Shown: positions 21,250-31,600, counted from the first letter of the stretch. The stretch is 64,000 nt of DNA from Vandiemenella viatica (GCA_031002005.1 JARYHS010008074.1:350634932-350698931); one strand, 5' to 3'. The notes: generated by a model from the sequence alone, not told the origin. A program made the numbers and translations.

Positions 21250-21540
21250 GGTTGCAAAAAGAATTTATTTCTTCAGAATTTATTAAAGTTAAATTCGGAG
21301 GCTACTTAGGCAGAGATAGAAAGAATATATAGGAGAGCTGTATGATCTGCAACACCTATGGAAGGATTTGGTATTAGAAGAAGAAGAAAGAGTCTGCAAG
21401 GAGGAGATGGGAGGCCATATATTGGAGGTGGAAGTGGTGAAGGCTTTGGCAGAGATGATGAACAAATAAGCCTCTGGGATCGATGATTTACTTATAGAAA
21501 TTCTGAAAATGCGGGTCACATACTACACTACTATATTCAT
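21250..21540 (+). pseudogene. LINE linker region upstream of RT
   Basis: Frame EEEERVCKEEMGGHILEVEV then VKALAEMMNK, stop, ASGIDDLLIEILKM fits 'xEVExAIxxMKxxKAxGxDxIPxELLK', the block just before RT motif 0/1 in RTE-like and other LINEs. The element does not continue into an RT on this strand. Confidence 0.5.
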
Positions 21541-21599
21541 GCATTGATATGACTAACATTTTGTAATGCAATTCCCTTACTTCTCTGGTACATCTCCTC

Positions 21600-22150
21600 A
21601 TCACTCTCTCCTACCTCTCTCAGCTTTTCCTACTACATGTCCAATGTAGACTGCCAAATTGAGTTTGTTATCAAATGTTATGCCAAGGTATATACATTTC
21701 AAGCAATTCTTTCTCCACCTTATAAACATAATCAATCTTTAGTATTTTACCCGTGCACCTAACAAGCTGACTCTTCTTTTGATTTATATTCATCCCATGT
21801 TGACCAACCCAGCTATATACAGATCACCCTGCATCAGCTCACAGTCTACAACCGTATTGATCCTGTTATATAGCATTATGCCATCTGCAAACAACCTGAT
21901 ATCTAATAGATATCCACGAACACAATCATTCATTAGAATGGTCTCAATACTCTACACTGTTGCACTCCCATTTTCACTTCAACTTCCTTTGATACTGCAT
22001 CTCCTACCCAAACGTCTTGCTTTCTATCATTTAAAAATTCTCCTACCCAGTAAATCACTTTTTCATCTACTCAAATGGTTTTTAAATCATTTACCACCAT
22101 TTTATGGCTCACTACATTAAAAGCCTTTGAAACATCTTATCAATTTATTC
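21600..22150 (-). pseudogene. LINE reverse transcriptase fragment
   Basis: Minus-strand frames give FNVVSHKMVVNDLKTI (RT motif 3, FDxVxHxxLxxKL), VIYWVGEFLNDRKQDVWVGD (WxxxxLxxRxQxVxxx), VEVKMGVQQ (xGVPQG), RLFADGIMLYNRINTVVDC (YADD block; second Asp replaced by Gly) and KCIYLGITFDNKLNLAVYI. Frameshifts occur between blocks. The plus-strand 113-residue open frame here is a shadow. Related to 1880-2340. Confidence 0.75.
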
Positions 22151-22154
22151 GAAA

Positions 22155-22685
22155 TATCTTACATATAATGTGAGGAAACCTAAAAATTTTGTGACCGCGT
22201 AGCAAAATTTGTTCTCAGAACCACAAGTTAAATTGAATAGCATTGCATATCATTTTTAAAGTCAGTTATCAAGTTTATTCAAGCTAGAAATCAGATTTTT
22301 ACAGTTTTAAGAAAGTATATGAACAAGGCAGTATTTTCGGTTTCATCAGCCTCAAGTATTCATCTGGAGCGATAGTTCAAAATTTCATAGTAAATCAAAG
22401 AAAATAGGTAGCGATCACACATTTGCTCAGTAATAATTTTGGAATATGTAGAATTGTTTAAAGACACTTTCAGATCAACAACTTTAATAACTTATGAAAT
22501 ATTAATTAGTTAAATTATATTTTGGTTGACGAATTTTATTTCATCCTTTTGAAAATAGTAAACATGCCTTGCTTGAGAGCAACTGAAAAAGCAGTCAATT
22601 AAAAGTTAATTCAGCTTTGTAGTTGCAAAATTATCGAAGTTTTGGGAATCTCAGGAAGAAATCTTTTTACAGGTAAACTATTGAA
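22155..22685. other. AT-rich sequence without recognised feature
   Basis: No TIRs, coding blocks or tandem repeats recognised between the LINE RT fragment and the Penelope-like element. Confidence 0.5.
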
Positions 22686-22689
22686 AAGC

Positions 22690-23277
22690 CTGGCCTGGAA
22701 TCGCTAAACAAAATTCTTCATCTGGGCTATGACTTTCTTAGATCCTTTCCTGAAATGCACCGCATTCTTCCCACTATCCTTCCCACCACACCCCGAGTCA
22801 ACTTCAGCAGACCGCCTAATCTAAAAACATTCCGGTGCTCCTAAACCACTGTTTGGATCCTTCCCTTGTAAGAGACCCCGTTGCAAAACTTGCGGTATGC
22901 ATCCACCTACCACTACCTACAGCAACCCAACTACTGGTGAAATCTACCCCATAATAGGTCATGCAACTTGTACAACCACCCATCTCATTTATCAGCTCAC
23001 CTGCCTCCACTGTCCAAGTTCCTACATTGGCCTGACCTCAAACTCATTAGCCATCAGAATGAATGGTAACAGACAAACAGTTTACTCCAAACACCTTGAC
23101 CTCCATTTTGCTCACCATGCCAGTACTCACAACACCCGCGACCTTAATAACTGCTTCACAGTCAGAGCCATTAGAGTACTTCCAGACACTACCTCCCAAT
23201 CTGAACTCCGCAGGTGGCAATTGGCTTATCAACACATCCTGCAGACTAGACATCCCCCAGGTCTTATTTTCCGTTAA
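22690..23277 (+). pseudogene. PLE C-terminus: zinc motif plus GIY-YIG endonuclease
   Basis: VNFSRPPNLKTFR (the block between RT and EN in PLEs) lies in one frame. After a stop/frameshift near 22840, an open frame to 23277 reads PLFGSFPCKRPRCKTCGMHP, then ...HATCTTTHLIYQLTCLHCPS, SYIGLTSNSLAIRMNGNRQ, and ends SELRRWQLAYQHILQTRHPP plus GLIFR. The CxxxxCxxC cluster precedes the nuclease. The LIY...YIG pair and the Arg in 'LAIRM' match GIY-YIG catalytic positions. The fold cuts DNA for target-primed reverse transcription. The EN part has no stop, but the protein lacks its RT and is non-autonomous. Confidence 0.8.
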
Positions 23278-23765
23278 TTTCTTCCATCGTCACCCCCATA
23301 CATCCATCACTGCACAATAGTTTCATATATTTATTTATTTTTCAAAATTTTTACAATTATAATTTTATTTATTTACATTTTATATATTTTTATTTATTTA
23401 TTTAAATTTTATATATATTTCTATCTGCCTTTATTTTCATCTAAATAAAATTATAACTTTTTGAATTATGCTACACAAAGATTATTTTGTTTCACTTTTA
23501 TCACTGGTCAAGCTTATCCCCCCCCCACCTTCCCGACAATTCTACCACCACCGTGCGTATTCCGCCTGTGCTTCATTCATGTGGCGGGCTGGGATGTGAT
23601 CACATCTTTCCCCCTGCCATATGTCTCGCCTCACATGATTAAGACTAGTGTCGAAATATTGTTTTTTCTTGTTGTGTGTTTTTTTGTGTTGCTGCTGCCT
23701 TCCTCCCTTCAACTTTGGTGAGTGACGGGTGTATTTTCCCTTTCTTTTCCATGTAAATATTGAAT
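22690..23765 (+). mobile_element. Penelope-like element, 5'-truncated copy (copy 1)
   Basis: Contains the GIY-YIG endonuclease end of a PLE and its 3' UTR. The 3' end has the characteristic order: 'cattcatgtggcgggctggg', 'catctttccccctgccatat', 'gtttttttgtgtt', then 'ggtgagtgacgggtgtattttccc'. The equivalent sequence occurs at 43848-44158 (copy 2), in reverse at 42887-43172 and 37934-37999, and decayed at 45140-45420 (copy 3). The RT domain is missing. Confidence 0.8.
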
Positions 23766-23848
23766 TCAAGCATGAGATCTAATATTTGATTAGTTTATCA
23801 GACTACATTGGTGGGTACACAGAAGTCATTGTATTCCCACGGGTGTTT

Positions 23849-23849
<1 letters not shown>

Positions 23850-23887
<38 letters not shown>

Positions 23888-24116
23888 ATAACAATGAAAA
23901 AAAAAGACGCTAAGTAGCGGAAAGGAATCAAATTAGGATAGGGAAATGAGCCACCACTTACCTTTAGATGATGGATGTGGGGCGCGAACACACAGAAAAG
24001 ACACAAACACAAATAATAAAGTAATTTTCGGGAAAAAACCCTTCTTCAACAAGAGAACATTATGAGAGGTGGGTGCACCCGGAGACTCTGTATATATATA
24101 TATATATATATATATA
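23850..24116 (-). mobile_element. Penelope-type 3' end of a second subfamily, bracketed by (TA)n on both sides
   Basis: (TA)n at ~23850-23887 and ~24091-24116 flank a segment whose minus strand reads 'cacccacctctcataatg', 'gaaaattactttattatttg', 'tgtctttt' and 'cgccccacatccatcatc', then '...ctatcctaatttgattcc'. The same run occurs in plus orientation at 43385-43475, also ending in (TA)n. Open frames rich in Ile-Tyr here are microsatellite translation. Confidence 0.6.
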
Positions 24117-24263
24117 GCAGCCCCAATTTTTCCTTGCCCCAATCTGCCAGGTTCAGTTGAAGAGTGACTATGTTGCTTTGAGGTAGCATTTTACGCCATG
24201 TGGTACTGCAGCTTTAACTTTAGGAGCGTGTGATGAAATTTTATCTGTTTCCATGTATCAGTT

Positions 24264-25220
24264 AAACAGGCCATACATGTTACGACAGTCACACGGACTG
24301 TCCCATGTAGGTGACAAATCCGATTGTGAATGGGTTGGTCGTAAACCGGACTGTACAACCAAGGCCATGTCGCAGGTCTGTGGAAATTGCCATCGAACCT
24401 TGCGATACGACATTCTCTGGCCATACATGATCGCACCAGTCATAACATGTATTGATGTTTGAGAAAGTCCGTGCGACCAAGCTATCAGAACTGGGTAGTG
24501 TAAAATGTAAAAAATTGGAATATTTATTTTATGAGTGAAAAATAATCTACAAACTTTCCTGATTACAATGATATACAGTTTACTGTGTGTAATAAATTTC
24601 TTTGGAGTTTTATTGAAAGTTTTAATTAATCTTACACTCAGCAGCCACACCTACATGATTTTTTTTCAAAACTCAAAAATTTCTAAGTTATGTATCTTTT
24701 TTCTCAGGAATGGAATGTTAAATTAACTTGAAATTTTTCACAATTACAGAAGCTTATAAATCACGATCTGTAAAACAAAATTAAAATAACTGAAGCATAG
24801 CAGGAGAGTTGTAATTTAATAAGTATCTGAAATATTTGCTAAAAATAGTTACACAGTCTCAAATTGATAAAATCTAAACCAGTTACTTATCAACAATAAC
24901 TTTGCTTCAATCAAGTTGTATCATTTACATTAGAATATACCATACAAATTTTATTACATTATCTACAGTAAAATAAAAAAAGGTAAGTTACTAGGACTGT
25001 ATTGTTTAATTTTTTGTTTTTCACATGTTAATATTAATGAAAATATACTATATATTTTAATGATATTAAACAGACACTAAAAGAGACAATAGAAGACTGT
25101 GGTGAAATTTTGTAGAACCGTCTATGCAACGAGTCGCAACGTATGTGTGGTAATATGACCGTCGTTGCGACGGTTCGACTGACAGTCTTTGTGACTGTTG
25201 TAACGTGTATGGCCTGATTT
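24264..25220. mobile_element. Unclassified TIR element, ~950 bp, with self-complementary termini
   Basis: CAGGCCATACATGTTACGAC at 24267 pairs with the complement of the right end, CAGGCCATACACGTTACAAC (ends 25216). About 35 bp match with a handful of differences. Each terminus contains its own hairpin: GACAGTC-n5-GACTGTC on the left and ACAGTC-n5-GACTGT on the right. 'agtt' occurs outside both ends (24260-24263 and 25221-25224), a possible short TSD. The interior is AT-rich and non-coding. A third related stretch 'ggccatacatgatcgcacc' lies at 24419. Confidence 0.7.
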
Positions 25221-25221
25221 A

Positions 25222-25740
25222 GTTGTATTTTGAACAATGGGGTTTGGGTTGGCTTGATCGTTTAATCAAAACTGCAATTGTCTGATGTGTTTAGTTTTGT
25301 GACTTTGCTTAAAATTTGAAGAATATAGTGATTGTCTACCAGAATATGCCAATGACTTTTACTATCTGTAACCTTTCCTAGCTTGGGGATTAGATTAAAC
25401 CATGTGGCGACCAAGTTAATGTAGCAAAGCACAAACTAAAGTTATCTAAAGGATGATCACAGTTAAAATTGAGACAGAACGTTTGCCACAACCCCAGCCA
25501 AAGTTTTTGCCTCACAATAGCATACTAACTGAGATTTGCATAAAATCCTGGATCTCATATTCATTAATAATAGATCTCAGTTATTAAAGTTTGTAAGTTT
25601 AAATAAGCAACGTTTAATAAATAAACACATTTAAATAAATTATTTTTCTTTAACTAAAGAGCACCATTTTATACTCTCATTGCATACTGAGTGGATGTGC
25701 CACACTTGTTGCCGCTCAGTATGACTGAGAAATGGTGACT
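25222..25740. other. No recognised feature
   Basis: AT-rich sequence without coding blocks, TIRs or tandem repeats that I recognise. Confidence 0.45.
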
Positions 25741-25769
25741 TACAAGATTTCCACCGAGCTATCACTGTG

Positions 25770-26012
25770 TAGGAGAGTCGCTTGTGATGGAGATATCCTA
25801 ACAGAACGCGATACCCTCTTCTTCTATGCAGAGAGGGGTGGCGACGTTTACGTATTTCGCAACAGGTAGCAGTACCGCGTCACTTTGCAACGCTACTCTA
25901 ACATCGAGTTACATCTCCATTTCGACTGCATGCTCTACTTCTGGCAAGTTCCTATGAACTTTGAAGACTTCAAGGCATCTGTAAGGCACAACCTAGCAAA
26001 AGCCTCCTAGAG
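25770..26012 (+). pseudogene. Coding-like relic of unknown identity, left part
   Basis: A frame with one stop reads CDGDILTERDTLFFYAERGG, DVYVFRNR, stop, QYRVTLQRYSNIELHLHF, DCMLYFWQVPMNFEDFKASV and RHNLAKAS. GC content rises relative to the AT-rich neighbourhood. The mix of aromatic and charged residues looks like a folded protein. I do not recognise the family. It is cut at ~26013 by a SINE; further coding-like sequence lies beyond it (26290-26440), so the SINE may have landed inside a longer relic. Confidence 0.4.
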
Positions 26013-26014
26013 AT

Positions 26015-26250
26015 GCCTTGCATCACGCGAGACATTTACTGCTCTGGACTCACATTCAATAGGATGCGTGTTCAAACCATCCACCGGGCATCCAAGTTGG
26101 GGTTTTCTATGGTTTCTCCAAATATCACTCCAGGTAAATGCTTCCTTCACACATCCATGGTCAAATTCCTTCCAGTTCCTTGCCCCAGTCCTTTCCCGTC
26201 TCTAACGACCTCCATGAGGTGTAAAGCCTTTAGATTAAAAAAAAATTAAG
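26015..26250 (+). mobile_element. tRNA-derived SINE (copy 1)
   Basis: Contains a B-box-like 'gtgttcaaacc' followed by 'gggttttctatggtttctcc', 'atcactccaggtaaatgc', 'cttcc...ccttgccccagtcc', 'cgtctctaacgacctcc' and an A-rich tail at 26237. The same order is found at 53050-53275. A pol III internal promoter, a tRNA-unrelated body and an A tail define a SINE. Confidence 0.7.
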
Positions 26251-26289
26251 TTGGACACTCCTGAGCTGACCACGCCCCCCTGCTCATTC

Positions 26290-27208
26290 TTAGCGATCCA
26301 GAAACAGCACCAAGCTTTGAAGAAGCCCCAGTGTTACCTTTTGAATTGTACTACACTGGAAACACGGCGACATTAGCGGACCTCATTTGGCTCCAAACTG
26401 AGGTGCCGTACTTAGCTGGCCTGAGGGAGAGACTCCCAAATTGAGTATGTCGTTCTCAACCGATTAGTGGCGCCAGGTCATCTGAGGGTACCAGCCAACA
26501 CGCCCAGCAAGGACAACACTGACACACTCGAAACCAGTGGGCACAACGTCAGCGATGTGCAACAGATGATGTTGACCAGAGGTGAAGAGTTGCTGCCTCT
26601 TTTCAGTTTCAAGATGGATGCAACATCAAAGCCGGCAATCAGTAATGTCAATCAGCTGCTGGATCACAAGGAGCGGGTCAAGCCTAAGAAGAGGACCACT
26701 CCTGAAAACCAACAGTACGTCCGGTGCAATAATTATGGGAACAAGGCTCAAAACGCTGCGTGCAGTGTGCAGGGGAGCACCGGATCACAGACTGTACGCG
26801 CTAACAGGAGTTGCCGACGATGCAACTGTGGGGCCAGCCATACAGCATGCTCGTCATAGTGCTCAGCCCGTCTCCTAATATGCAAACACACACAGGAGTT
26901 GGCCCCAACGATGCAGTAACAGAGTGACCAAACACAGCCTGGGCCACTTATGCGTCCTGCGGCGGCCAATCGTACAAGCCGAGGCCAGTCATCATGCACA
27001 CCTGATACAGTACGTGACCTTCTGCCAAGAAGAGCGGGGTAAAGGGACGCATGGCACTCCGACATTCTCGCCTAAGCGGCAACTGCGTCCAGGCAGTGGG
27101 GATGTACGAGCTCATCGCATCCCCCTGTCACTGACGGAACAAGTTGCCGCAAGCACGGTTGTAATTGACCTCTTGCTACAGTCGCAATCAGAACTCTTGA
27201 GGAAATAA
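26290..27208 (+). pseudogene. Gag-like / ORF1-like relic with zinc-knuckle remnants
   Basis: An upstream frame reads ILSDPETAPSFEEAPVLPFE, LYYTGNTATLADLIWLQTEV. From 26467 an open frame runs SKDNTDTLETSGHNVSDVQQ and ends in a Cys-rich part: YVRCNNYGNKAQNAAC, a shifted CRGAPDH/EHRITDCT segment, then CRRCNCGASHTACSS. The spacing suggests three decayed CCHC knuckles as in LINE ORF1 (jockey/I type) or LTR gag. A later frame (26924-27208) continues to a stop. A run after it (27260-27322, rejoined at 28580) reads ...DVKCVFYKSGYPIKRKGDKL across a TIR-element insertion, showing the coding relic was once longer. Family not established. Confidence 0.45.
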
Positions 27209-27322
27209 GTACCTAGTTTACGTGTCTGTATGAGAGGAGAAGTCAGCACTGTTCCAGTCGGCCTCTCTTCTCCTCTTGAACCCGATCGACAACAACCAGA
27301 TGTAAAGTGTGTATTCTATAAG

Positions 27323-28574
27323 GGGGCGTCCATTAATTACAAGGTCAATACCAAAAGTAGTAGGACTTATTTTATAAAAAAAATTTTTTATTGAAGATAT
27401 GTTTACAATTCCTTAATTCTCTTCGAAATAACACCCTTGGGCAGCTACACACTTACAATTACGCTGCTGCCATTGGCCATACGCCTTCTGGAAATCAGAT
27501 TCGAGGACGCTGTTGAGAGCCCTCGTCGATGGTGCTTGAACGTCCTGAATTGAGCCAAACCGCTGTCCCTTCAGCTGCCTTTTCATACGTGGGAATAAAA
27601 AAAAAGTCAGTTGGAGACAGATTGGGACTGTAGGAGGGGTGCAGCAACGTGGCAATGGCAAATCCAGCCAACAGATGCTTACCACGTCCTACCATCCAAC
27701 GAAGGCTCACATGAGCAAATCAAACATCAGGACAGTGCTGATCGTGTTTTTGATGGTTGTGGGGTAATTCATCAGGAGTTCGTTTCCCCTAGGGAAACTG
27801 TCAATTCGAACTTTTAAGTGCAAGTGCTAAACTGCCTGCGAGACCGAATGAATCGCATCCGACAAATCATCACGACACTGCGTCGTGCCATGGCAACTGT
27901 TGGCCCGATTTGGCGTTGCAACATTGCTGCACCCCACCTACAGTCCCGATCTGGCTCCATCTGACACCTTTTACTCCCATGGATGAAAAGGCAGCTGAAG
28001 TGACTGCGGTTTGACTTGATTCAAGACGTTCAAGCAGCATCGACGAGGGCTCTCAGCAGTGTCCTCGAATCTGACTTCCAGAAGGCGTATGGCCAATGGC
28101 AGCAGTGTAATTCTAAGTGTGTAGCTGCCCAAAGGTGCTATTTTGAAGAGGATTAAGGAATTGTAAACATATCTTCAGTAAAAAAAATTTTTTATAAAAT
28201 AAGTCCTACTACTTTTGGTATTGATTTTGTACGTTAGGTGTTTTTTTTGGAGTTCTGGGTCTCCCCCTCTCTGGTGTGATCTGCTCAGATCCCCTCTAAG
28301 ATGACATGAGATTTTTAAAGACCCCTACCCCCACTGATCGACCTTGTATTTTTGGACCTTTTTATTATACCCCCCAATAAAGTAGGTACCCCCTCTAAAG
28401 TCGATATCTGCACCATTTTTGGAACTTTTTTGTAATTTTTTAGCTGTACTGTCCATCAAGAGTTTAGAATGATGATGTGAGATTTCTATCGACCCCCTCC
28501 CCTCCTCCTTGGTAACATTTTGCCAGACTCTCCCCCCCATTTCACCTTATGCAATTAATGGACGCCTGTGCCCC
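27323..28574. mobile_element. TIR element (GGGGGCGTCCATTAATTAC), 5-bp TSD, carrying a nested mariner derivative
   Basis: The left end GGGGGCGTCCATTAATTAC and the complement of the right end ('ggggcacaggcgtccattaa') are inverted. ATAAG flanks both sides (27318-27322 and 28575-28579). The non-mariner interior (28230-28530) is pyrimidine-rich with many 'cccctc' runs. Related termini GAGCGTCCATAAACTAC occur at 35949-36318 and 53855-54986. I do not know the superfamily. Removing it restores continuous coding-like sequence at the target. Confidence 0.65.
27351..28218. mobile_element. Palindromic mariner derivative: two 3' halves joined head-to-head
   Basis: Both ends are the same mariner 3' terminus: CCAAAAGTAGTAGG at 27351 and its complement ending at 28218, each flanked by TA (27349-27350 and 28219-28220). 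The arms are ~300 bp. The left arm on the minus strand and the right arm on the plus strand both encode the transposase C-terminus (MKRQLKGQRFGSIQDVQ... and SIQ/LIQDVQAASTRALSSVL...). The centre (27700-27910, plus strand) keeps a mid-transposase piece, TVLIVFFDGCGVIHQEFVSP. No 5' terminus exists, yet it has two usable TIRs. Confidence 0.85.
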
Positions 28575-28579
28575 ATAAG

Positions 28580-28785
28580 AGTGGATATCCCATAAAACGC
28601 AAAGGTGACAAACTGAGGGCTGCCACAGCAGAACTATCACAATGCACCCTGGATGTTGTGCAGTACCATCGGATAACAACTCAGCCCAACTAGAAAATAT
28701 TTACATGTCAATGAACAGGGGCAATGAAGCTCCAGAAATGGACATCAGTGGAATTGAAATTGATGACAACAACAGTGAAATTAGT
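28580..28785 (+). pseudogene. Coding-like relic next to RTE-like LINE insertion
   Basis: Frame SGYPIKRKGDKLRAATAELS then QCTLDVVQYHRITTQPN, stop. Another frame from 28712 reads MNRGNEAPEMDISGIEIDDN then NSEIS, reminiscent of the start of a jockey-type ORF1. The RTE-like LINE begins directly after it with a T-rich (minus-strand A-rich) end, and the jockey ORF1 continues at ~30600, so the RTE-like copy may have inserted in the jockey ORF1. Confidence 0.35.
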
Positions 28786-30573
28786 TTTGTTTTTTTTTCA
28801 TCAGTCTTTTGACTGTTTTGATGCAATCATCCATCCCTTCCTATCTCGTGCTAACCTTTTCATCTCAACATAGCCTTTATAACCCATCTGCTTCATATAT
28901 TCCAATCTCTGACTTCCCATACAATTTTTCCCTTTGACAGTTCCCTCGACTACAAAATTAAAAAAAAAAACTCTTCTTACGGTAAGTCTCTTCCAAAAAT
29001 TTCTTTTCTCATCCATCATTTCCAAAACTCGCTTATTTTGTACTTTATTTGTTCACCTAATTTTCAGCATCCGTCTATAGCACCACATTTCAAATGCTTC
29101 AATTTTCCCTCTTTCTGGTATTCCTAAAGTCCATGCTTCACTACCATAAAATGCTGTACTCCACACATAAAGTTTTAAAAATTTCTTTCTAAGTCCTAGA
29201 TCAATATTTGAAACTTAAAAATTCCTCTTTTCCATGCTATTCTGCTTTTATCATAATTCCTGCTTCGGCCATCAGCTGTAATTTTACTTCCGAAGTAGCA
29301 AAATTCACTTACTTCTCCTGTTGCATCAGCTCATATTTTTACATTTAATCTACTATTACAACTATCAGTTCTGTTACACTTCACCACTTTTGCCTTGCTT
29401 TGATTTTTATTTAGTCCAAACTCTTCTCTCAATATTTTGTTCATGTCATTATACAACTTCTCAAAATCCTCTGCCCGTTCTGCTAACAAAACAACGTCAT
29501 CAGCAAACTGTAGCATACTGACTTTTTCCCCTTGAACACTTATGCCATATGCAATTTTTTCTTTCACTTCCTTTATTGCTTCTCTACATATAAATTGAAT
29601 ATTAAAAGGAATAGACTACAATATAAACTACAGCATGTCTCTCATGGTTGTCTACTTTTATTATAGTTATTTGATTTTTATATAGTTTATAAAGTATCCT
29701 TCTATCTCGATATTTTATACCTGACTTCTTTAAAATTTTGAATGTCTTGTCCCATCTAACATTATCAAAAGCATTTTCTAAATCAACAAACGCCATAAAA
29801 GTATCTTTGTGTTTCTTGATCCGCCCTTCAAGTATTAATCTTAAAGCCATAATTGCTTCCCCTGTACCATGATTTTTCCTAAACCCAAACTGATCTTCAC
29901 CTACCATCTCTTCTATTACCCTTTCCATTCTTCTGTATATTATTCTGGTCAGTAATTTTGAAGCATGTGATGTTTAACTTATGGTACAATAATTATCACA
30001 TTTATTGGCTTGAGCTTTCTTTGGAGGTGTGAAAACGATACTTTTATTAAAATCGGTTGGAATTTCTCCTGTTGCATTACTTTATGATATAAGGTTGAGT
30101 AATTTCTGGATTTCTTCTTCTCCTAGGGATTTCAGAAGTTCTGTATGAATCTCATCAATTCCAAATGCCTTATTTGATTTCAAGTCATTCAATGCTCTTA
30201 TCAAACTCTGTCCTCAAAACAAGATCACCTAAGTCATCAATGTCAACATTGCCTTCCTTTTCCATTATGCTGCTGTTCAAGACACCTCAATCATTCATTG
30301 TCAATATATTCCTTCCATCGCTTAGCTCTTTATTTTGATCTTAAAAGAGGTTTCCAGTTGCAGCATTAATATTTATACATATTAAGTTGATGTATCGAAA
30401 ATTTTGTTTGATCTTCCTATATGCCACATCTACTTTGCCTACAATTACCTTTTCTACTTCTTCGTATTTTCTTGCAGTCTTTTTGCATTTCCTGTTTATC
30501 TGATTTCTAAATTGTCTGTATTGCTCTCTTCCTGCTTCTTCCTGAGCATTTTTTGTGCCTTCTCTGACCCATA
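28786..30573 (-). pseudogene. RTE-like LINE: linker, RT and C-terminal domain
   Basis: On the minus strand, in order from 30573: AGREQYRQFRNQINRKCKK (linker, as at 14612), a degraded region, then MERVIEEMVGEDQFGFRKNH with GTGEAIMALRLILEGRIKKH (RT motif 2a), FMAFVDLENAFDNVRWDKTF (motif A, catalytic FVDLExAFD), a damaged GVRQG region, ISVQGEKVSMLQFADDVVLL (motif C; FADD intact), and C-terminal GTVKGKNCMGSQRLEYMKQM followed by YVEMKRLARDRKGWMIASKQ. The 3' end is marked by a T-run at ~28790 (A-tail on minus). Several frameshifts occur; 5' end truncated in the linker. Catalytic Asp residues survive but the frame does not. Confidence 0.85.
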
Positions 30574-30579
30574 AGCTTG

Positions 30580-31600
30580 GTGGAATAGCAAATTAAAACT
30601 GCCAAGATGATGACGACGCAAGACAATTTGATCTTGTACATAACAAACGGAAACAGTGGCACCCATTACACATCCACAGTAGAAAACTAGCATGGAAATA
30701 GACTGAGATTCCAATTAAAAATCATTTATAACCTCTTGCGGAACAGAAAAATGAAACTGAACCAATAATGGAACCACAGGAAACAGCTGAAGCGCCAAGA
30801 AATGTGCAACAACTGATTACACCTCTGGTTATCTACAAAGCTGCAGACTTTAATCATGATGAATAAAGTAATTGAAAGCTTGCTACAAGGAACACTAAAA
30901 GCGGTGTTCAGAGGTGATAATTTAAAACACTTTGTGGAATTCAGGGATGACTACTTCACTCTAAGGAGGTTCAAATGACTTCCACCTACAGTTGAAATGG
31001 AGGACATTGAAGAAGCCCTAAAATAAAAAGGATATGACATTGTCGCCATCCATTGGTTTAAGAAACGTAACAAAATAACTATTAAAAACACTGGACCCTA
31101 CACTAAACTCATCTATAATGAGCGATGTATTTTAGATACCAAAGTGCAAAGAGAATGCTATCAAAACCAATCGGATCCCACTCAATGTACTAGAGAAGTC
31201 AACTCCATGGTCATGTAGCCAACTACTGCCACCTTCCTCCATGGTATGTCAATTGTACAGTCTCATACCACAGCAAGGACTGTACAATATCTAACAACAC
31301 AAGGCCAAAATGTGTAAACTGACAAGGCGAGCATGCAGCATCTTGGAGGGGATGCCCAGCCTACCAAGCCATACTAAAGCCACCCAAACTGCAAAAAAGG
31401 AAACATGAGGAAAAGAACAAGGAAACCACTGAAATATGAAGATCAAACTTTCCATCACTCCCAAACACAATACCACAGGTGAACCCATCAAGATCATCTA
31501 CAAGCATAAACAAAGAATCATATGCTGACAAACTGAGAGGAAATCGGCAAAATGAAAAAAAAAAAAAAACGAGAAGCAGGAAACGAATCACTAAAGGGAA
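30580..31600 (+). pseudogene. Jockey-type LINE ORF1 (gag-like, zinc knuckles)
   Basis: The frame begins DDDARQFDLVHNKRKQWHPL with a stop-rich N-terminus, then EPQETAEAPRNVQQLITPLV. The middle reads PPTVEMEDIEEALK, stop, KGYDIVAIHWFKKR (the 'xxxIxxALxxxGFxVxxVxxxxxR' RRM-like block of jockey gag). The C-terminus carries knuckles: HGHVANYCHLPPWYVNCTVS, HSKDCT, RPKCVN, stop, QGEHAASWRGCPAYQA. This protein coats LINE RNA. Multiple stops and frame changes inactivate it. Confidence 0.7.

Noticed and set aside
23803..24142. Frames rich in Ile-Tyr (also 1572-1856 and 43314-43508)
   Set aside because: Translation of (TA)n microsatellites.
26748..27065. 105-residue minus-strand frame in the GC-richer relic
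   Set aside because: The opposite strand shows zinc-knuckle remnants in order; the minus frame is a GC-driven shadow.
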